From: an uncultured Bacteroidales bacterium
GTDB taxonomy: Bacteria > Bacteroidota > Bacteroidia > Bacteroidales > F082
Length of the DNA: 64,000 nucleotides
NCBI GenBank assembly: GCA_905234455.1
Contig: CAJOIH010000007.1
Location: 124,001-188,000 of the forward strand
Direction: 5' to 3'
Below, one piece after another: positions 26,756 to 35,933 of this stretch. A program made the translations under genes and the position numbers. The notes below the pieces were generated by a model. The model had not been told where the DNA came from and ran no database searches. It saw only the letters and a program-made list of their open reading frames with translations. Numbering within the stretch: the first letter of the stretch is position 1; each line of letters begins with the position of its first letter.

Positions 26756-29700
26756 TTAGAACGTATTCAAGTCGATTAGACGCATTGCACCGAAGAACTT
26801 GATGGTCCGTTCGCCGCCGCTGGTGTTGTCCTTCACATGGATCAGATAGAATCCGGAGGCGACAGGAGTGTTGGCGAAGTTGGTGAGATCCCACTCGATG
26901 GAGGGTAGTTCGTTATCCTTCTTGAACTGGCGGATCTTGGTGCCGCTCAAGTTGTAGATGGTGACCGTACAGTTGTTCGGCAGGTTGGTGATCTTCACCT
27001 TGTTGTTCAAGGCGTTGCTTTCGTATTCAGAGAAGGCGTAGTAGGGGTTCGGTACGACGTTGATGAGGTCGAGGTCTTCAATGGTCTTGAGGGAATCGTT
27101 CAGGACCGGTTCAAGGCCTTCGATGGCGAACGAATACATCGGATACTGGTTGTTGATATCCAGATCGGCATACAGCGAATCGAGCGGCATGTTGGCATAA
27201 CCTCTTTCGTAAGGTTTAGCCACACGGATGCGGATCTTGGCGTCGTTGCCTTCGGGCAGCCAAGGCGTACCTTCGACGGCCATAGGCATACCGACGTACA
27301 TGGCTTGGCGCCACAGGAAGCGTTTCAGTGTCTTCTCGTAGCTGGAGTTGTTCTGGAAGGTGAACAGCATATTGAAGAAGTACTGACCTGCGTCGTAGGC
27401 CGGGCAATAGAACCTGGTGGCCGGCAGCGGCGATGAGGCCGGGATGTCGGTAGGTTTATCCATACCGAGGATGTAGACATAGTGTTTACCTCCGAAGACG
27501 GCTTCACGGTCGATTTGACGGTAGATGACAGGATCGTAGTATTGCGAGTTGTCGCCATAGATTTCGTCCACGGTGTTCTTGAGCACCGCCGGAGGATTGA
27601 ATTGCATGTCGCGGCCGTTGAGGTCTTGCAGGTAGGAATCCTCACCGTAGACAATGTTCAGGCGGGCGCCGGTCTCGATGTCGATGACGTAGCCCGGGAA
27701 CCAACCCATACCCTGAGGTGAGATGTAGTTGGCAGCTTCGGGATCGTCGCTGACGAACATAGCTGCGGTGTCATTTTCCCAATCGCAGAACGGCTGACCG
27801 GTAGTAGGATCCAGATAGGGGTTACCGTCCTTGTCAATGGAGGCGGCTTTTCTCATCTGGAACTGTTTGGCACCATTTTGTGACAGTTTCTCATCGGGGC
27901 AGAGTTCCACGACGGGGCAGCGGGTCCACTTGGACCTATCGGCGGTCAGCACGATATCGACGCTGTTGGTCTTGGCAAAGTATTTGTCGGAACGTGCGGC
28001 TGAGACCGGCACAGGATACACGGAGTTGTTCTGCTGTGCGCAGAGGGTCAGCGGTGCCCAGGTTCTGTTGGCGATCTTTTCAAATGCCTCATTGGGGTCG
28101 TATGACACCATCTTGGCGTTCATGTTATAGTCGTTGTTGGCGACATTCTCATAGTCGTAATAGGTACCGGCGCGGATCCAGTCGAGTTCAGAGCCTGGCA
28201 GATCCTTATCGCGGATACCATCCAGCCATTTCTGCGTACTGTCTTGGAACGACAGTGAGGAGGTGATCATGCCGCTGTTCTTGGCGAGTGCTTCGTAGGT
28301 GGCATAATACGGATTGGCGGTATTGGAGTTGTCGTAGAGATAACCGACGAAGGTGGGGCCGATGTTCCAAGGCTGTTCAACGGTGATGGAGATACCTCTA
28401 TCGATGAACATCTGTTCATTGGCATAGGTGGTGATGGTATCGCTCTGGAACACGACGCTGTCTTCCGATTTGAGATCCCTCATAAACCAGTGGGATGCCA
28501 TACGTGTGGCTTTACTACCTTGGTAATAGTGGACGCCGTCATCGGTTAATTGAACCGAGTTATTGGTAGAGATGTTATAGGTCGTTGATTCGAAGAGGGT
28601 ATCGAACCAAAGTTCATATTCGGTGGTCTTCACGTTCAGCGGGTCGATGACTTTCACGTTGAGGGGACCGTATCCGACTTCATAGCGCGGGTGGTAGACC
28701 ACCGGGTAGTCGGGGTGACCGAAGACGATCTTGTTGCCGCTTTCGTCGTAGGTGTTGGCGATCTTCTTGCTGAAGAGTTCGTCGATAGACTCTTGGGAGA
28801 GTTCAAGTTCGTTGCCGCCATTACCCATACCGACCAGACGGGTGACGGCAGGTTTCTGGCCATATTCGCACTGCATCACGGTACCGTTGACGATCTTGTG
28901 CGGCATGGCTGAGTAGCAGTGGATGTCCTTACGGCCTTCGAGATAAGGTTTCTGTTGGCCGGAGAGGAGGATGGGTTCGGCAGGATCCTGGGCATAAGTC
29001 AGATAATTATTATAGGCGTAGGCAACCGCCATGAAATAATAGGTCTTATGGTTGATCAGTGCCGGGTTGTCGGTGGTGGCGAACTTGTCTTCGGTGATGA
29101 CGAAGCTGTGGGTGATGCCGGCGTCGGCTCCATCTACTTTCAGTGAGGGGACGATAGCCTGGATGGAGGCATCGTATTCATAGTTCACGAGGTGTGATAC
29201 GCCGTTTTGGACGTCGCATTGGAACACCAGACGGGCTTTGGCGTTGTTGTTAAGTTCATCGGCACCGACTTGGTCGTCGACGAGCTGGTACACCTTATAG
29301 CCTTCGAAGCGATAGTAGCGGTCGGCCAGAGCGGTGGAGTCGTCGGGGCGGTATTCCGGAATTTCCGGGTCGAGTTCGACGTAACCTTCCTTATAGTTGT
29401 TTGAGGTGGGGCTATAGGACAGGTAGACGATGAGTTTCTGGTCGAGTTCACGGATGGTGATATCCGGGGCGCTAGGACCGTCGATGACTTTGAAGCAGTT
29501 ATCGAACAGGGCTTGGCACTTATCGTCGGTGACGCGGAGCAGTTCGACGGAGGCTTGGGGGCCGCCAGAGGTGGCGCGGGCCCACGGCACACCGAAGGTG
29601 ATGTAGTTGACGGCACCAGGTTTCAGGGTGAAGGGGCCTGCGGACTGCATGAAACGACGGTCGGCGGGTTCATTGCCAGCTTCGGAGTCGGTCCAGTACT

Positions 29701-31324
29701 TACCGTTTTGGTTATAGCCACCGCCGGGGGTGACACCATCGGTACCCCAGTTACACGGGTCGGTATCGCCAGGGAACATGAAGTCGCAAGCGGGACCCAC
29801 GACGCCGTTGACGCCGGGATAGGCATTACCGCCATACATCATGCGGTTACCATCTTTCCAGATACCACGCAGCAGGTTGTAGTAGTCGGCAGCATATTTC
29901 GGGTCGCCGGTAGTGGAGTTATCGTTGTTGTGATAGAGGAAGCGGCGCATACCGAAACGTTCATCGTCGACGATGCCGTTACCGAAGTTCACGCCGTTGA
30001 TGGATTCGTCGCAGAGCGGGGTGGCGTTGACGGTATCGTATTGGAAGATGGAGTCGCCGGTGATCGGGTCAACGTTGATGAAGGTGGCGTTGACGGTGAA
30101 GATGTACTTGGGGTTATCGGTGTTATCGGCATCCATGTAAGGGCCTTGGAAGAAGTCGATACCCACCGCCGGAGGCTGGTCGCCGTAGGCTTCAGGTTCA
30201 CCGTTACCGTCGATGGCGGTACCGTTGTAGCCGTAGCCGAGACCACGTTGCACGTCGCAGCCCACGTAGTCGTCCTTGGCGTAACCGAGGTCCACGTCGG
30301 TCCAGGGGCAGAAGTAGGTGCCAGTGAGTTCGTAAGTGGAGCGGTTGATGATCTCGTAGGAGCAGAACGACATGTTGTTGATTTCGTCGTTGGTTGCGAA
30401 GCCGAAGGCTTGGGCGCGGATTTCGAGGCCGATGGCGGCGCCCATGGATTCGGTGTGCGAGTTACCTTTATCGTTGAACACCCACCACAGAGTTTGGTCG
30501 CCTTTCAGCACTTGGTCGGAGAGGATGGAGCCGTGGATGTGGTCGGGTTCATACTGTTCGTCCATGGTCGGGATCTTGGTATGGCAGAGTTCGTTGGAGA
30601 TGTCGTAGTACGGGAAGTCACCAGCATAGGGATCGTACTCGCCATTACCGTCATTATCATAGAAGGGAGCCATGTAATAGCTAACGCCATCGATGTTGCC
30701 GCCGACTTTATAGGGGTGAGCCGGCCATTCGAGAATCACCTTGGGAATTTGGTATTCTGCTTCATTAGCGGCTTCCTGGTCGAAGGCTCCGTATCTTGAG
30801 GTTGGGGTGGGCGTTGCGCCTGTGAGGTAGCCCATGAATTCGTCCACTTCGGCACGGGAGATCTTCCACACTTGGTCCCATTTGGCGCAGGTGACTTCAT
30901 CGATATTGGCACCATCGAGGGTGAGGGGGCCAGTCCAGAAGTCGTTACCACCGCTAGAGACATCGGGGCCTTGGCGGAAACGCACAGCGGCGCATTTCAA
31001 CTGGTTGTTAATGTCGACACCGGCGATCCAGAGGGAGCCAGCGAACAGGGAGGTGGCAGAACCGTTGGCGGGGATGAAGTACTGGGCTCCGATGCCACCG
31101 GGCAGGTCCCACCACATGTCACCACCAGCATTATAACGAGTTCTGACGTTGTTGATGTTCAGCCATTCGAAAGCGGATGACGGTGAACAACCGGCTGTAG
31201 TCTGTTTCAGGTCGTTGGTACCTCTTGAGGGGTTTCCGTCGCCTACCCAGACGTGAGCCTTTCCGGGAATTGTAACGCCCGCGATCAGGAGCGCAACAAA
31301 GAGTAAACGTGCTATATTCTTCAT
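26756..31324 (-). CDS. Giant exported protein with T9SS-like C-terminal domain
   Basis: I choose the ATG at 31322-31324 (MKNIARLLFVALLIAG...), 13 codons inside the longest frame, because it gives a proper signal peptide; the product is about 1522 residues. The body is rich in D, N, Y and G with calcium-loop-like stretches (PFYDNDGNGEYDPYAGD) and recurring beta segments. The C-terminus has VVPNPYYAFSEYES, KITNLPNNCTVTIYNLSGTKIRQF, TPVASGFYLIHVKD and ends GAMRLIDLNTF, a variant of the T9SS sorting fold in which the last strand is extended. It lies between a TonB-dependent receptor (42 bases upstream) and the PorV-like gene (39 bases downstream), a trio I recall from other Bacteroidota. Function unknown; probably surface-exposed. 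Confidence 0.8.
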   Translation of the reverse strand: MKNIARLLFVALLIAGVTIPGKAHVWVGDGNPSRGTNDLKQTTAGCSPSSAFEWLNINNVRTRYNAGGDMWWDLPGGIGAQYFIPANGSATSLFAGSLWIAGVDINNQLKCAAVRFRQGPDVSSGGNDFWTGPLTLDGANIDEVTCAKWDQVWKISRAEVDEFMGYLTGATPTPTSRYGAFDQEAANEAEYQIPKVILEWPAHPYKVGGNIDGVSYYMAPFYDNDGNGEYDPYAGDFPYYDISNELCHTKIPTMDEQYEPDHIHGSILSDQVLKGDQTLWWVFNDKGNSHTESMGAAIGLEIRAQAFGFATNDEINNMSFCSYEIINRSTYELTGTYFCPWTDVDLGYAKDDYVGCDVQRGLGYGYNGTAIDGNGEPEAYGDQPPAVGIDFFQGPYMDADNTDNPKYIFTVNATFINVDPITGDSIFQYDTVNATPLCDESINGVNFGNGIVDDERFGMRRFLYHNNDNSTTGDPKYAADYYNLLRGIWKDGNRMMYGGNAYPGVNGVVGPACDFMFPGDTDPCNWGTDGVTPGGGYNQNGKYWTDSEAGNEPADRRFMQSAGPFTLKPGAVNYITFGVPWARATSGGPQASVELLRVTDDKCQALFDNCFKVIDGPSAPDITIRELDQKLIVYLSYSPTSNNYKEGYVELDPEIPEYRPDDSTALADRYYRFEGYKVYQLVDDQVGADELNNNAKARLVFQCDVQNGVSHLVNYEYDASIQAIVPSLKVDGADAGITHSFVITEDKFATTDNPALINHKTYYFMAVAYAYNNYLTYAQDPAEPILLSGQQKPYLEGRKDIHCYSAMPHKIVNGTVMQCEYGQKPAVTRLVGMGNGGNELELSQESIDELFSKKIANTYDESGNKIVFGHPDYPVVYHPRYEVGYGPLNVKVIDPLNVKTTEYELWFDTLFESTTYNISTNNSVQLTDDGVHYYQGSKATRMASHWFMRDLKSEDSVVFQSDTITTYANEQMFIDRGISITVEQPWNIGPTFVGYLYDNSNTANPYYATYEALAKNSGMITSSLSFQDSTQKWLDGIRDKDLPGSELDWIRAGTYYDYENVANNDYNMNAKMVSYDPNEAFEKIANRTWAPLTLCAQQNNSVYPVPVSAARSDKYFAKTNSVDIVLTADRSKWTRCPVVELCPDEKLSQNGAKQFQMRKAASIDKDGNPYLDPTTGQPFCDWENDTAAMFVSDDPEAANYISPQGMGWFPGYVIDIETGARLNIVYGEDSYLQDLNGRDMQFNPPAVLKNTVDEIYGDNSQYYDPVIYRQIDREAVFGGKHYVYILGMDKPTDIPASSPLPATRFYCPAYDAGQYFFNMLFTFQNNSSYEKTLKRFLWRQAMYVGMPMAVEGTPWLPEGNDAKIRIRVAKPYERGYANMPLDSLYADLDINNQYPMYSFAIEGLEPVLNDSLKTIEDLDLINVVPNPYYAFSEYESNALNNKVKITNLPNNCTVTIYNLSGTKIRQFKKDNELPSIEWDLTNFANTPVASGFYLIHVKDNTSGGERTIKFFGAMRLIDLNTF

Positions 31325-31366
31325 ATTATCTGATATTATTCTGTTAAATTCAACCATCATCATACA

Positions 31367-34300
31367 TTAGAAGTTAAAGCTGGCACCGATCTTGATTTGG
31401 CGAGGTGTCGAGTAGTTGCCGCCTGCGTTGACGTAGATCTGGTACATTTGGATGAAGGCTTCGGGATCCAACTGGTTGAGGATTTCCTGTTGATACTTCG
31501 AGGAAGTGAGGTAACCATCGTCGTCGGGGTCGCCGGTTGCGTTGTAGACGCCCAAGATGTTCTTGGCGTTGAGGAGGTTGGTCACGTTGACGTAGACGTT
31601 GAAGTAGGCTTCGTGGCCGGTCTTGCCTTCCTTGTTACCGCCGAGGGTGACGGCGAAGTCCTTATCGGCGCGGAGGTCGATCTTGAAGGAGGCAGGCATT
31701 CTGGAACCGAAGTAGGTACCTTCGAGCAGGCTGTTACCGCCTGACAGCGGGGAGATGACGGTACGGGAGGCGGTGTAAGGAGCACCGGAGCCACCGGTAA
31801 CGGTCATGGACACGCCGGCGTCGGCGAGGATCTGGAGGGGCGACTTGCCTTCGCGGTTGATGACGGGTCCGTCATACTTCTTGCCACGGCCGAAGCGGTA
31901 GTCGACGGTAAGGCTGATGGCGTGACGGCGGTCGAAGCCGGTCGGGAAGGTCGATCTCAGGTTAGGCACACCGGCGGCGATCAGGGCTGATGCGGTTGAC
32001 GAAGAGGCACCGGTCATGCTTGCATATTGCAGGGTATAGTTGGCACGGACGCGGATGTTCTTGGTTCTACGCAGGTCGTATTCGGCGGTGAGACCCTTGG
32101 TGGTACCGAAGTCGAGGTTGCTGTATGAGGTATAGGGTTTCGGGTAGGCGCCGTTGAGGCGGTACATCTGAACCATGTTACGGATTTCGCGATAGTAGGC
32201 CGTGATGGTGAACGAAGAGGTGTTGTTGATCTTCTGGGTGAAACCGAGTTCATAGTCGACGGTCTGCATGGGTTTCAGGTTCGGGTTGGAGATGGAGCCT
32301 GAGCCTTCGTTGAAGTAGTAGTAGTCGAGCGGGGTGACGAAGTAGGCGCTTGAGGGGCGCTGGGTCAGCACGTCGTAGTGGGCGAAGAACAGGGCTTCAT
32401 CGGAGATCGGGAACGAGAAGGAGATACGAGGCATGAAGTTCCAGGTGGGCTTGTAGTCCTCGAAGGATTCCTTGTTAACACGCTGTTGGGAGGCGTCTTT
32501 CACCCAAGGAGTGGGGTTGGTGCCGCCGCGGGCGAGGGCTGTCGGGGAGGTGACGATGGCACCTTCGGCGTTGTACCAGGTGGTACCATAACGGTAACCG
32601 GTGATCTCGTTGATATCTGACAGGCTATTGACGTAGATGGCGTAGTCATCACCGATATTGCTCGGGATGGTTACGGGTTCGAGTGACGGGGAGGTCAGAC
32701 CACCTTTTCTGTAATCGCCAGCGGTATAGTAGTCATAGAGGATGAACGGATCTTTCAGCACGAATTGGTTAGCGTCGAAGCGGTCGGCGCGGACACCGAT
32801 TTGGAAGATCAGGTCTTTGAATGCGAATTTATCCTGGATATAGCCGGCGGTGTAGATCGGTTGGCTGGAGGCCACGGGGCGGGCGTAGAATTCGTTGCCG
32901 TTCTTGTCGACTGACTTTTCGGTGAAGAAGTCTTCGAGGGTAGGACGTTCGCCCCAGCCGAGTTTCTTGCCGTCGTAGGTATAGCCGTAGTATGACACAT
33001 AGAGGTTACCGTCGCGGGTGAGTTCATCAGGTGAGAACATGCTGATGTCGAGACCGCCGTCGACATGGCCTTTATGCATCACGCCATCCTTGTCGTAGTA
33101 GAGGATGGAGTTGTCGTTGAAGTCGTAGGAGTCGATCAGGATATAGTCGGTACCATTGACGTCGAGGCCCATGGCTTTACGAAGATTGATATCGAAGACG
33201 AACTGGTTGTCGCCGTCGTAGAATCTGTGGTATTTGACGGTATCCACGAAGCCGTCGATGTCGGTGGCATACGGGTTGGACATATCCAGTTCTTGGATAT
33301 GGGAGTTGACCAGGCCGCGCATGAGGGTCCAGTAGTCGGTGCTGTAGCTCATGCCGCTGGAGTTCTGTTGTTCATATTGGAAACCGAGTTTCACTTCGTG
33401 TGAGCTTTCGCCATTGCCGATGGTCATGGAGGCGTTCACATTGAGTGAGATCTGGTCGCTGACGTATTTTTCGTAGTTCGACATGATACGGCCGGGGACG
33501 GCATACATGCCATAGATGCTGCCGGGGGTACGGCCGTTCAGCAGACCGCCGTTGAGTTGGAGGTCGGTGAAGTTGTCGTAGTAGCCGGTGGCACCGTAGG
33601 CGCTGTAAAGGTCATACACGCTCTGGGTATACTTGGCCAGCAGGGGGTTGAACTGGGAGGCTTCAAATTCGACCAGGGTGTCGTAGTCCCAGGTATTCAG
33701 GACCATGACGTTGGTGAAGTCTCTGAAGATGGAGTCGCCTTGTTGGTCGAGGCCCATATACACATGATTGGCATTGCCCAGCTGGTAGGTCGGGGTCTTA
33801 TAGGTGGTGAACTTACCGAGGTTGCCATAGGCGAAGAGGTTGTCCCACAGGTCGGGGTCGCCGTCTTCGCTGGTGTATCTGGTATAGTCGGCTTGGATCT
33901 GGTAGTAGAAGTTACGAATCAGCGAGGTGCTTTGGGCATCTGTGGGGAAGCGTTGGGTAAAGCGGGCGTAGCCACGGATGGTCTCGTTCTTGTAGATGCT
34001 GTTCTTAGCGGTATTGAAGAAGGAGTAGCTACGTGAGAAGTTATGGCCGCCGTTACGGACGTAGGAACCGCCGAAGGTCAGGTTGATGGTTTCGGTGGTG
34101 CGGACGTTGATGTTACCGGACAGGTTAATGGAGTGGCTGCTCGTGTTGGTTGATTTCTTGGAGTGGACCAGGTCGGTTCTCTTGGTGAAGGAGGCCTTTT
34201 GGTAGGTACCTGAGCCGATGCCGGTGGGGACCAGCGGGTTTTCCTCGATTTCCTTTTGCCATTCTTCGGTTGCGGTGTAGTAACCGGGGGCTGAGAGGTA

Positions 34301-35119
34301 GCTGACCTTGTTGTAGGCGAGGTCACCGGCGAGGAAGAAGCCCAGCAGGGCGGTCTCGTCTGATTTACGCTTGATCAACGGACCTTGGACGCTGAAGCCC
34401 AAGCGGTTGCGGCCGTAGCCTTCCACTGAGGTCTCCAGTTCGAGGCCGGCGCCGAAGGTACGGCTGGGGCCTTTGGTGGTCACGTTGATGATACCGCCCA
34501 TGGCGTCGCCGTACATGGCGGGGGTACCACCGAGGATGACGTCCACCTGGTCGATAGCGCTTTGAGGCACGCTGGAGCTACCGATGACTTTCACACCGTC
34601 GATGTAGGTGACGGCGCCTTCACGGGAACCACGGATGGAGCCCACCTCACCGTCGGCGGAGAACACGCCACCGACCGTGGAGGCGACACCTGTTGCAGAA
34701 CGGTTCGGCAACTTGGCGATTTCCTCTGCGGTGATGGAAGCACCTGAGGTGGTGTTATCCTTCGAGATCAGAGGCACTTCGTAGTCGATAACCGTAACCT
34801 CCGTCAGGCTGATGGCACCGCTTTGCATCTTGATGTTCCAGTCGGTGATCTTGTTGGCCGGGATGATAATGTCGTTCAAGACGTAGTTGTTGTAACCCAC
34901 GAAGGTTGCCTTCAGATCATACGTTCCCGGAGGAATGGGGTTGATGTCGTAGTTACCATCGAAATCCGACGTTGCACCGCCGATCAACGTACCTCCTTTT
35001 TCGAGGACGATGTTTGCGAACGGTACGGGCTCGCCCGTTTCATCGGTAACCTTTCCTTTGAGTCGTCCTTGCTGCGCGAAAGCCAAAGTGCATGTAGCCA
35101 TCACAATTGCAAGGGTCAT
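31367..35119 (-). CDS. TonB-dependent receptor with carboxypeptidase-regulatory-like N-terminal domain
   Basis: A 1250-residue outer-membrane receptor: a CarboxypepD_reg-like domain (GRLKGKVTDETGEPVPFANIVL to about 105), a plug (ISKDNTTSGASITAEEIAKLPNRS, SIRGSREGAVTYIDGVKV, PAMYGDAMGGIINVTTKG, to about 235) and a barrel to the terminal strand PRQIKIGASFNF. Not accompanied by a SusD, so not a standard glycan importer; the ligand is unknown. First of three genes. The signal peptide as annotated (MTLAIVMATCTLAFAQ) lacks the usual lysines; upstream in-frame codons read N-Q-N-L-L after a stop, and a one-base change would restore a normal start, so the 5' end may be damaged or mis-sequenced. Confidence 0.9.
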   Translation of the reverse strand: MTLAIVMATCTLAFAQQGRLKGKVTDETGEPVPFANIVLEKGGTLIGGATSDFDGNYDINPIPPGTYDLKATFVGYNNYVLNDIIIPANKITDWNIKMQSGAISLTEVTVIDYEVPLISKDNTTSGASITAEEIAKLPNRSATGVASTVGGVFSADGEVGSIRGSREGAVTYIDGVKVIGSSSVPQSAIDQVDVILGGTPAMYGDAMGGIINVTTKGPSRTFGAGLELETSVEGYGRNRLGFSVQGPLIKRKSDETALLGFFLAGDLAYNKVSYLSAPGYYTATEEWQKEIEENPLVPTGIGSGTYQKASFTKRTDLVHSKKSTNTSSHSINLSGNINVRTTETINLTFGGSYVRNGGHNFSRSYSFFNTAKNSIYKNETIRGYARFTQRFPTDAQSTSLIRNFYYQIQADYTRYTSEDGDPDLWDNLFAYGNLGKFTTYKTPTYQLGNANHVYMGLDQQGDSIFRDFTNVMVLNTWDYDTLVEFEASQFNPLLAKYTQSVYDLYSAYGATGYYDNFTDLQLNGGLLNGRTPGSIYGMYAVPGRIMSNYEKYVSDQISLNVNASMTIGNGESSHEVKLGFQYEQQNSSGMSYSTDYWTLMRGLVNSHIQELDMSNPYATDIDGFVDTVKYHRFYDGDNQFVFDINLRKAMGLDVNGTDYILIDSYDFNDNSILYYDKDGVMHKGHVDGGLDISMFSPDELTRDGNLYVSYYGYTYDGKKLGWGERPTLEDFFTEKSVDKNGNEFYARPVASSQPIYTAGYIQDKFAFKDLIFQIGVRADRFDANQFVLKDPFILYDYYTAGDYRKGGLTSPSLEPVTIPSNIGDDYAIYVNSLSDINEITGYRYGTTWYNAEGAIVTSPTALARGGTNPTPWVKDASQQRVNKESFEDYKPTWNFMPRISFSFPISDEALFFAHYDVLTQRPSSAYFVTPLDYYYFNEGSGSISNPNLKPMQTVDYELGFTQKINNTSSFTITAYYREIRNMVQMYRLNGAYPKPYTSYSNLDFGTTKGLTAEYDLRRTKNIRVRANYTLQYASMTGASSSTASALIAAGVPNLRSTFPTGFDRRHAISLTVDYRFGRGKKYDGPVINREGKSPLQILADAGVSMTVTGGSGAPYTASRTVISPLSGGNSLLEGTYFGSRMPASFKIDLRADKDFAVTLGGNKEGKTGHEAYFNVYVNVTNLLNAKNILGVYNATGDPDDDGYLTSSKYQQEILNQLDPEAFIQMYQIYVNAGGNYSTPRQIKIGASFNF

Positions 35120-35174
35120 TAGTAAATTTTGATTTTATGTTATACTTCCTATTTAATTTGCACTAAAAAGCCAT

Positions 35175-35205
35175 CAAAATTATAAACTTTTTCCCAAGCA
35201 CACAA
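35175..35205 (-). promoter_or_regulatory. Promoter of the TonB-receptor operon
   Basis: Minus strand TTG (35203-35205), 20-base spacer, TAATTTTG (35175-35182). The predicted start leaves a leader of about 50 bases before the ATG at 35117-35119. Confidence 0.55.
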
Positions 35206-35368
35206 GAAATTTTGATTTTAACTGCTCATTTTTTCATCAAAAAAAATTCTGCATCCTTTGAAATCTATGAAAATTAAGGGGTTACAAAAAGGTGCTGACA
35301 ACAAAAAATTTTTCTTCGCCATGAAAAAAACAGGTCTTCATCACACCTATTTTATAATATATAAAGGC

Positions 35369-35404
35369 TTTGTTCCTCGGGGAAGAAAAAAAAGATTACC
35401 TTTG
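35369..35404 (+). promoter_or_regulatory. Promoter of the lipoprotein gene, leaderless arrangement
   Basis: TTTG (35369-35372), 24-base spacer, TACCTTTG (35397-35404). The -7 box ends four bases before the ATG at 35409, so transcription should start at or next to the start codon. Confidence 0.55.
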
Positions 35405-35408
35405 CGGC

Positions 35409-35897
35409 ATGAAAAGACGCATCCTTTATCTGGCCCTTTTGTTCACGGTGGCGTTGTCCGGCTGCGGGAAATATCCCGTGAATCCCTACTATCCGAACGC
35501 CGTCATCGACTTCAGCATCTATCCTAACAGCATCCATGAATTTGAGTTGAATTCGGTGAGCGGTTACAAGTATTACACTTCGGACCCGATGAGCACCAGC
35601 CGGGGCATCATCGTGTTCCGCAAGTCGCTGGACGAGTTTGTGGCTTACGACCGTCTGCCGCCCAATTATCCCTACGCTTGTTGCGACGACGACGGCAACT
35701 GCACCCGACTGGTGGTGGAGAATGGGATCTTCGTGGTGGATCACTGCAACAATGCCTATTACAACATCTTGAACGGCGAGATCCTCATTGACGCGAGCCA
35801 TGGGATGGTGCCGACTTTCAACACGGACACCACGGTGTTTCCACTGATCCAGTACCAAACCGCTTATGATGGGTCTGAGCTGAGGATCTACAATTGA
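35409..35897 (+). CDS. Small predicted lipoprotein, unknown function
   Basis: A 162-residue protein. The in-frame sequence extends 13 codons further upstream, but the ATG at 35409 gives MKRRILYLALLFTVALSGC, a clean lipoprotein signal (lipobox LSGC), and lies directly after a -7 box. The mature part contains NPYYPNAVIDFSIYPNS, a cysteine pair in YACCDDDGNCTRLV and ends in a beta-rich segment; the layout resembles small Bacteroidota lipoproteins related to Rieske-fold proteins, but the iron-sulphur ligands (CxH, CxxH) are not present. Convergent with the DAHP synthase gene across a heptamer-like repeat. Confidence 0.75.
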   Translation: MKRRILYLALLFTVALSGCGKYPVNPYYPNAVIDFSIYPNSIHEFELNSVSGYKYYTSDPMSTSRGIIVFRKSLDEFVAYDRLPPNYPYACCDDDGNCTRLVVENGIFVVDHCNNAYYNILNGEILIDASHGMVPTFNTDTTVFPLIQYQTAYDGSELRIYN

Positions 35898-35925
35898 GTT
35901 AGGAGTTAGGAGGGAGGAGTTAGGA
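35896..35925. repeat. TAACTCC-type heptamer repeat between convergent genes
   Basis: GAGTTAGGAGTTAGGAG followed by GGAGGAGTTAGGA: about four imperfect copies of AGTTAGG (reverse TAACTCC-like). It begins inside the lipoprotein stop codon and fills most of the gap to the DAHP synthase stop at 35934. Confidence 0.75.
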
Positions 35926-35933
35926 AAGAGGCG

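Larger units (their letters stand above)
35120..35408. other. Largest intergenic region: two divergent promoters, no gene
   Basis: About 290 bases, AT-rich compared with the coding DNA. It holds the receptor-operon promoter on the minus strand and the lipoprotein promoter on the plus strand. Short frames here have no coding character. A weak AGGT/ACCT inverted repeat near 35333-35350 is not convincing as a terminator. Confidence 0.7.

Noticed and set aside
31367-35119. SusC of a glycan utilisation locus
   Set aside because: No SusD, sigma/anti-sigma pair or glycosidase adjoins it; the downstream giant protein is not SusD-like.
35333-35356. Terminator near the lipoprotein promoter
   Set aside because: The AGGT/ACCT inverted repeat is only four bases and AT-rich surroundings make chance likely.
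35409-35897. Rieske-fold iron-sulphur lipoprotein
   Set aside because: The CxH and CxxH ligand pairs are absent; only a loose overall resemblance remains.
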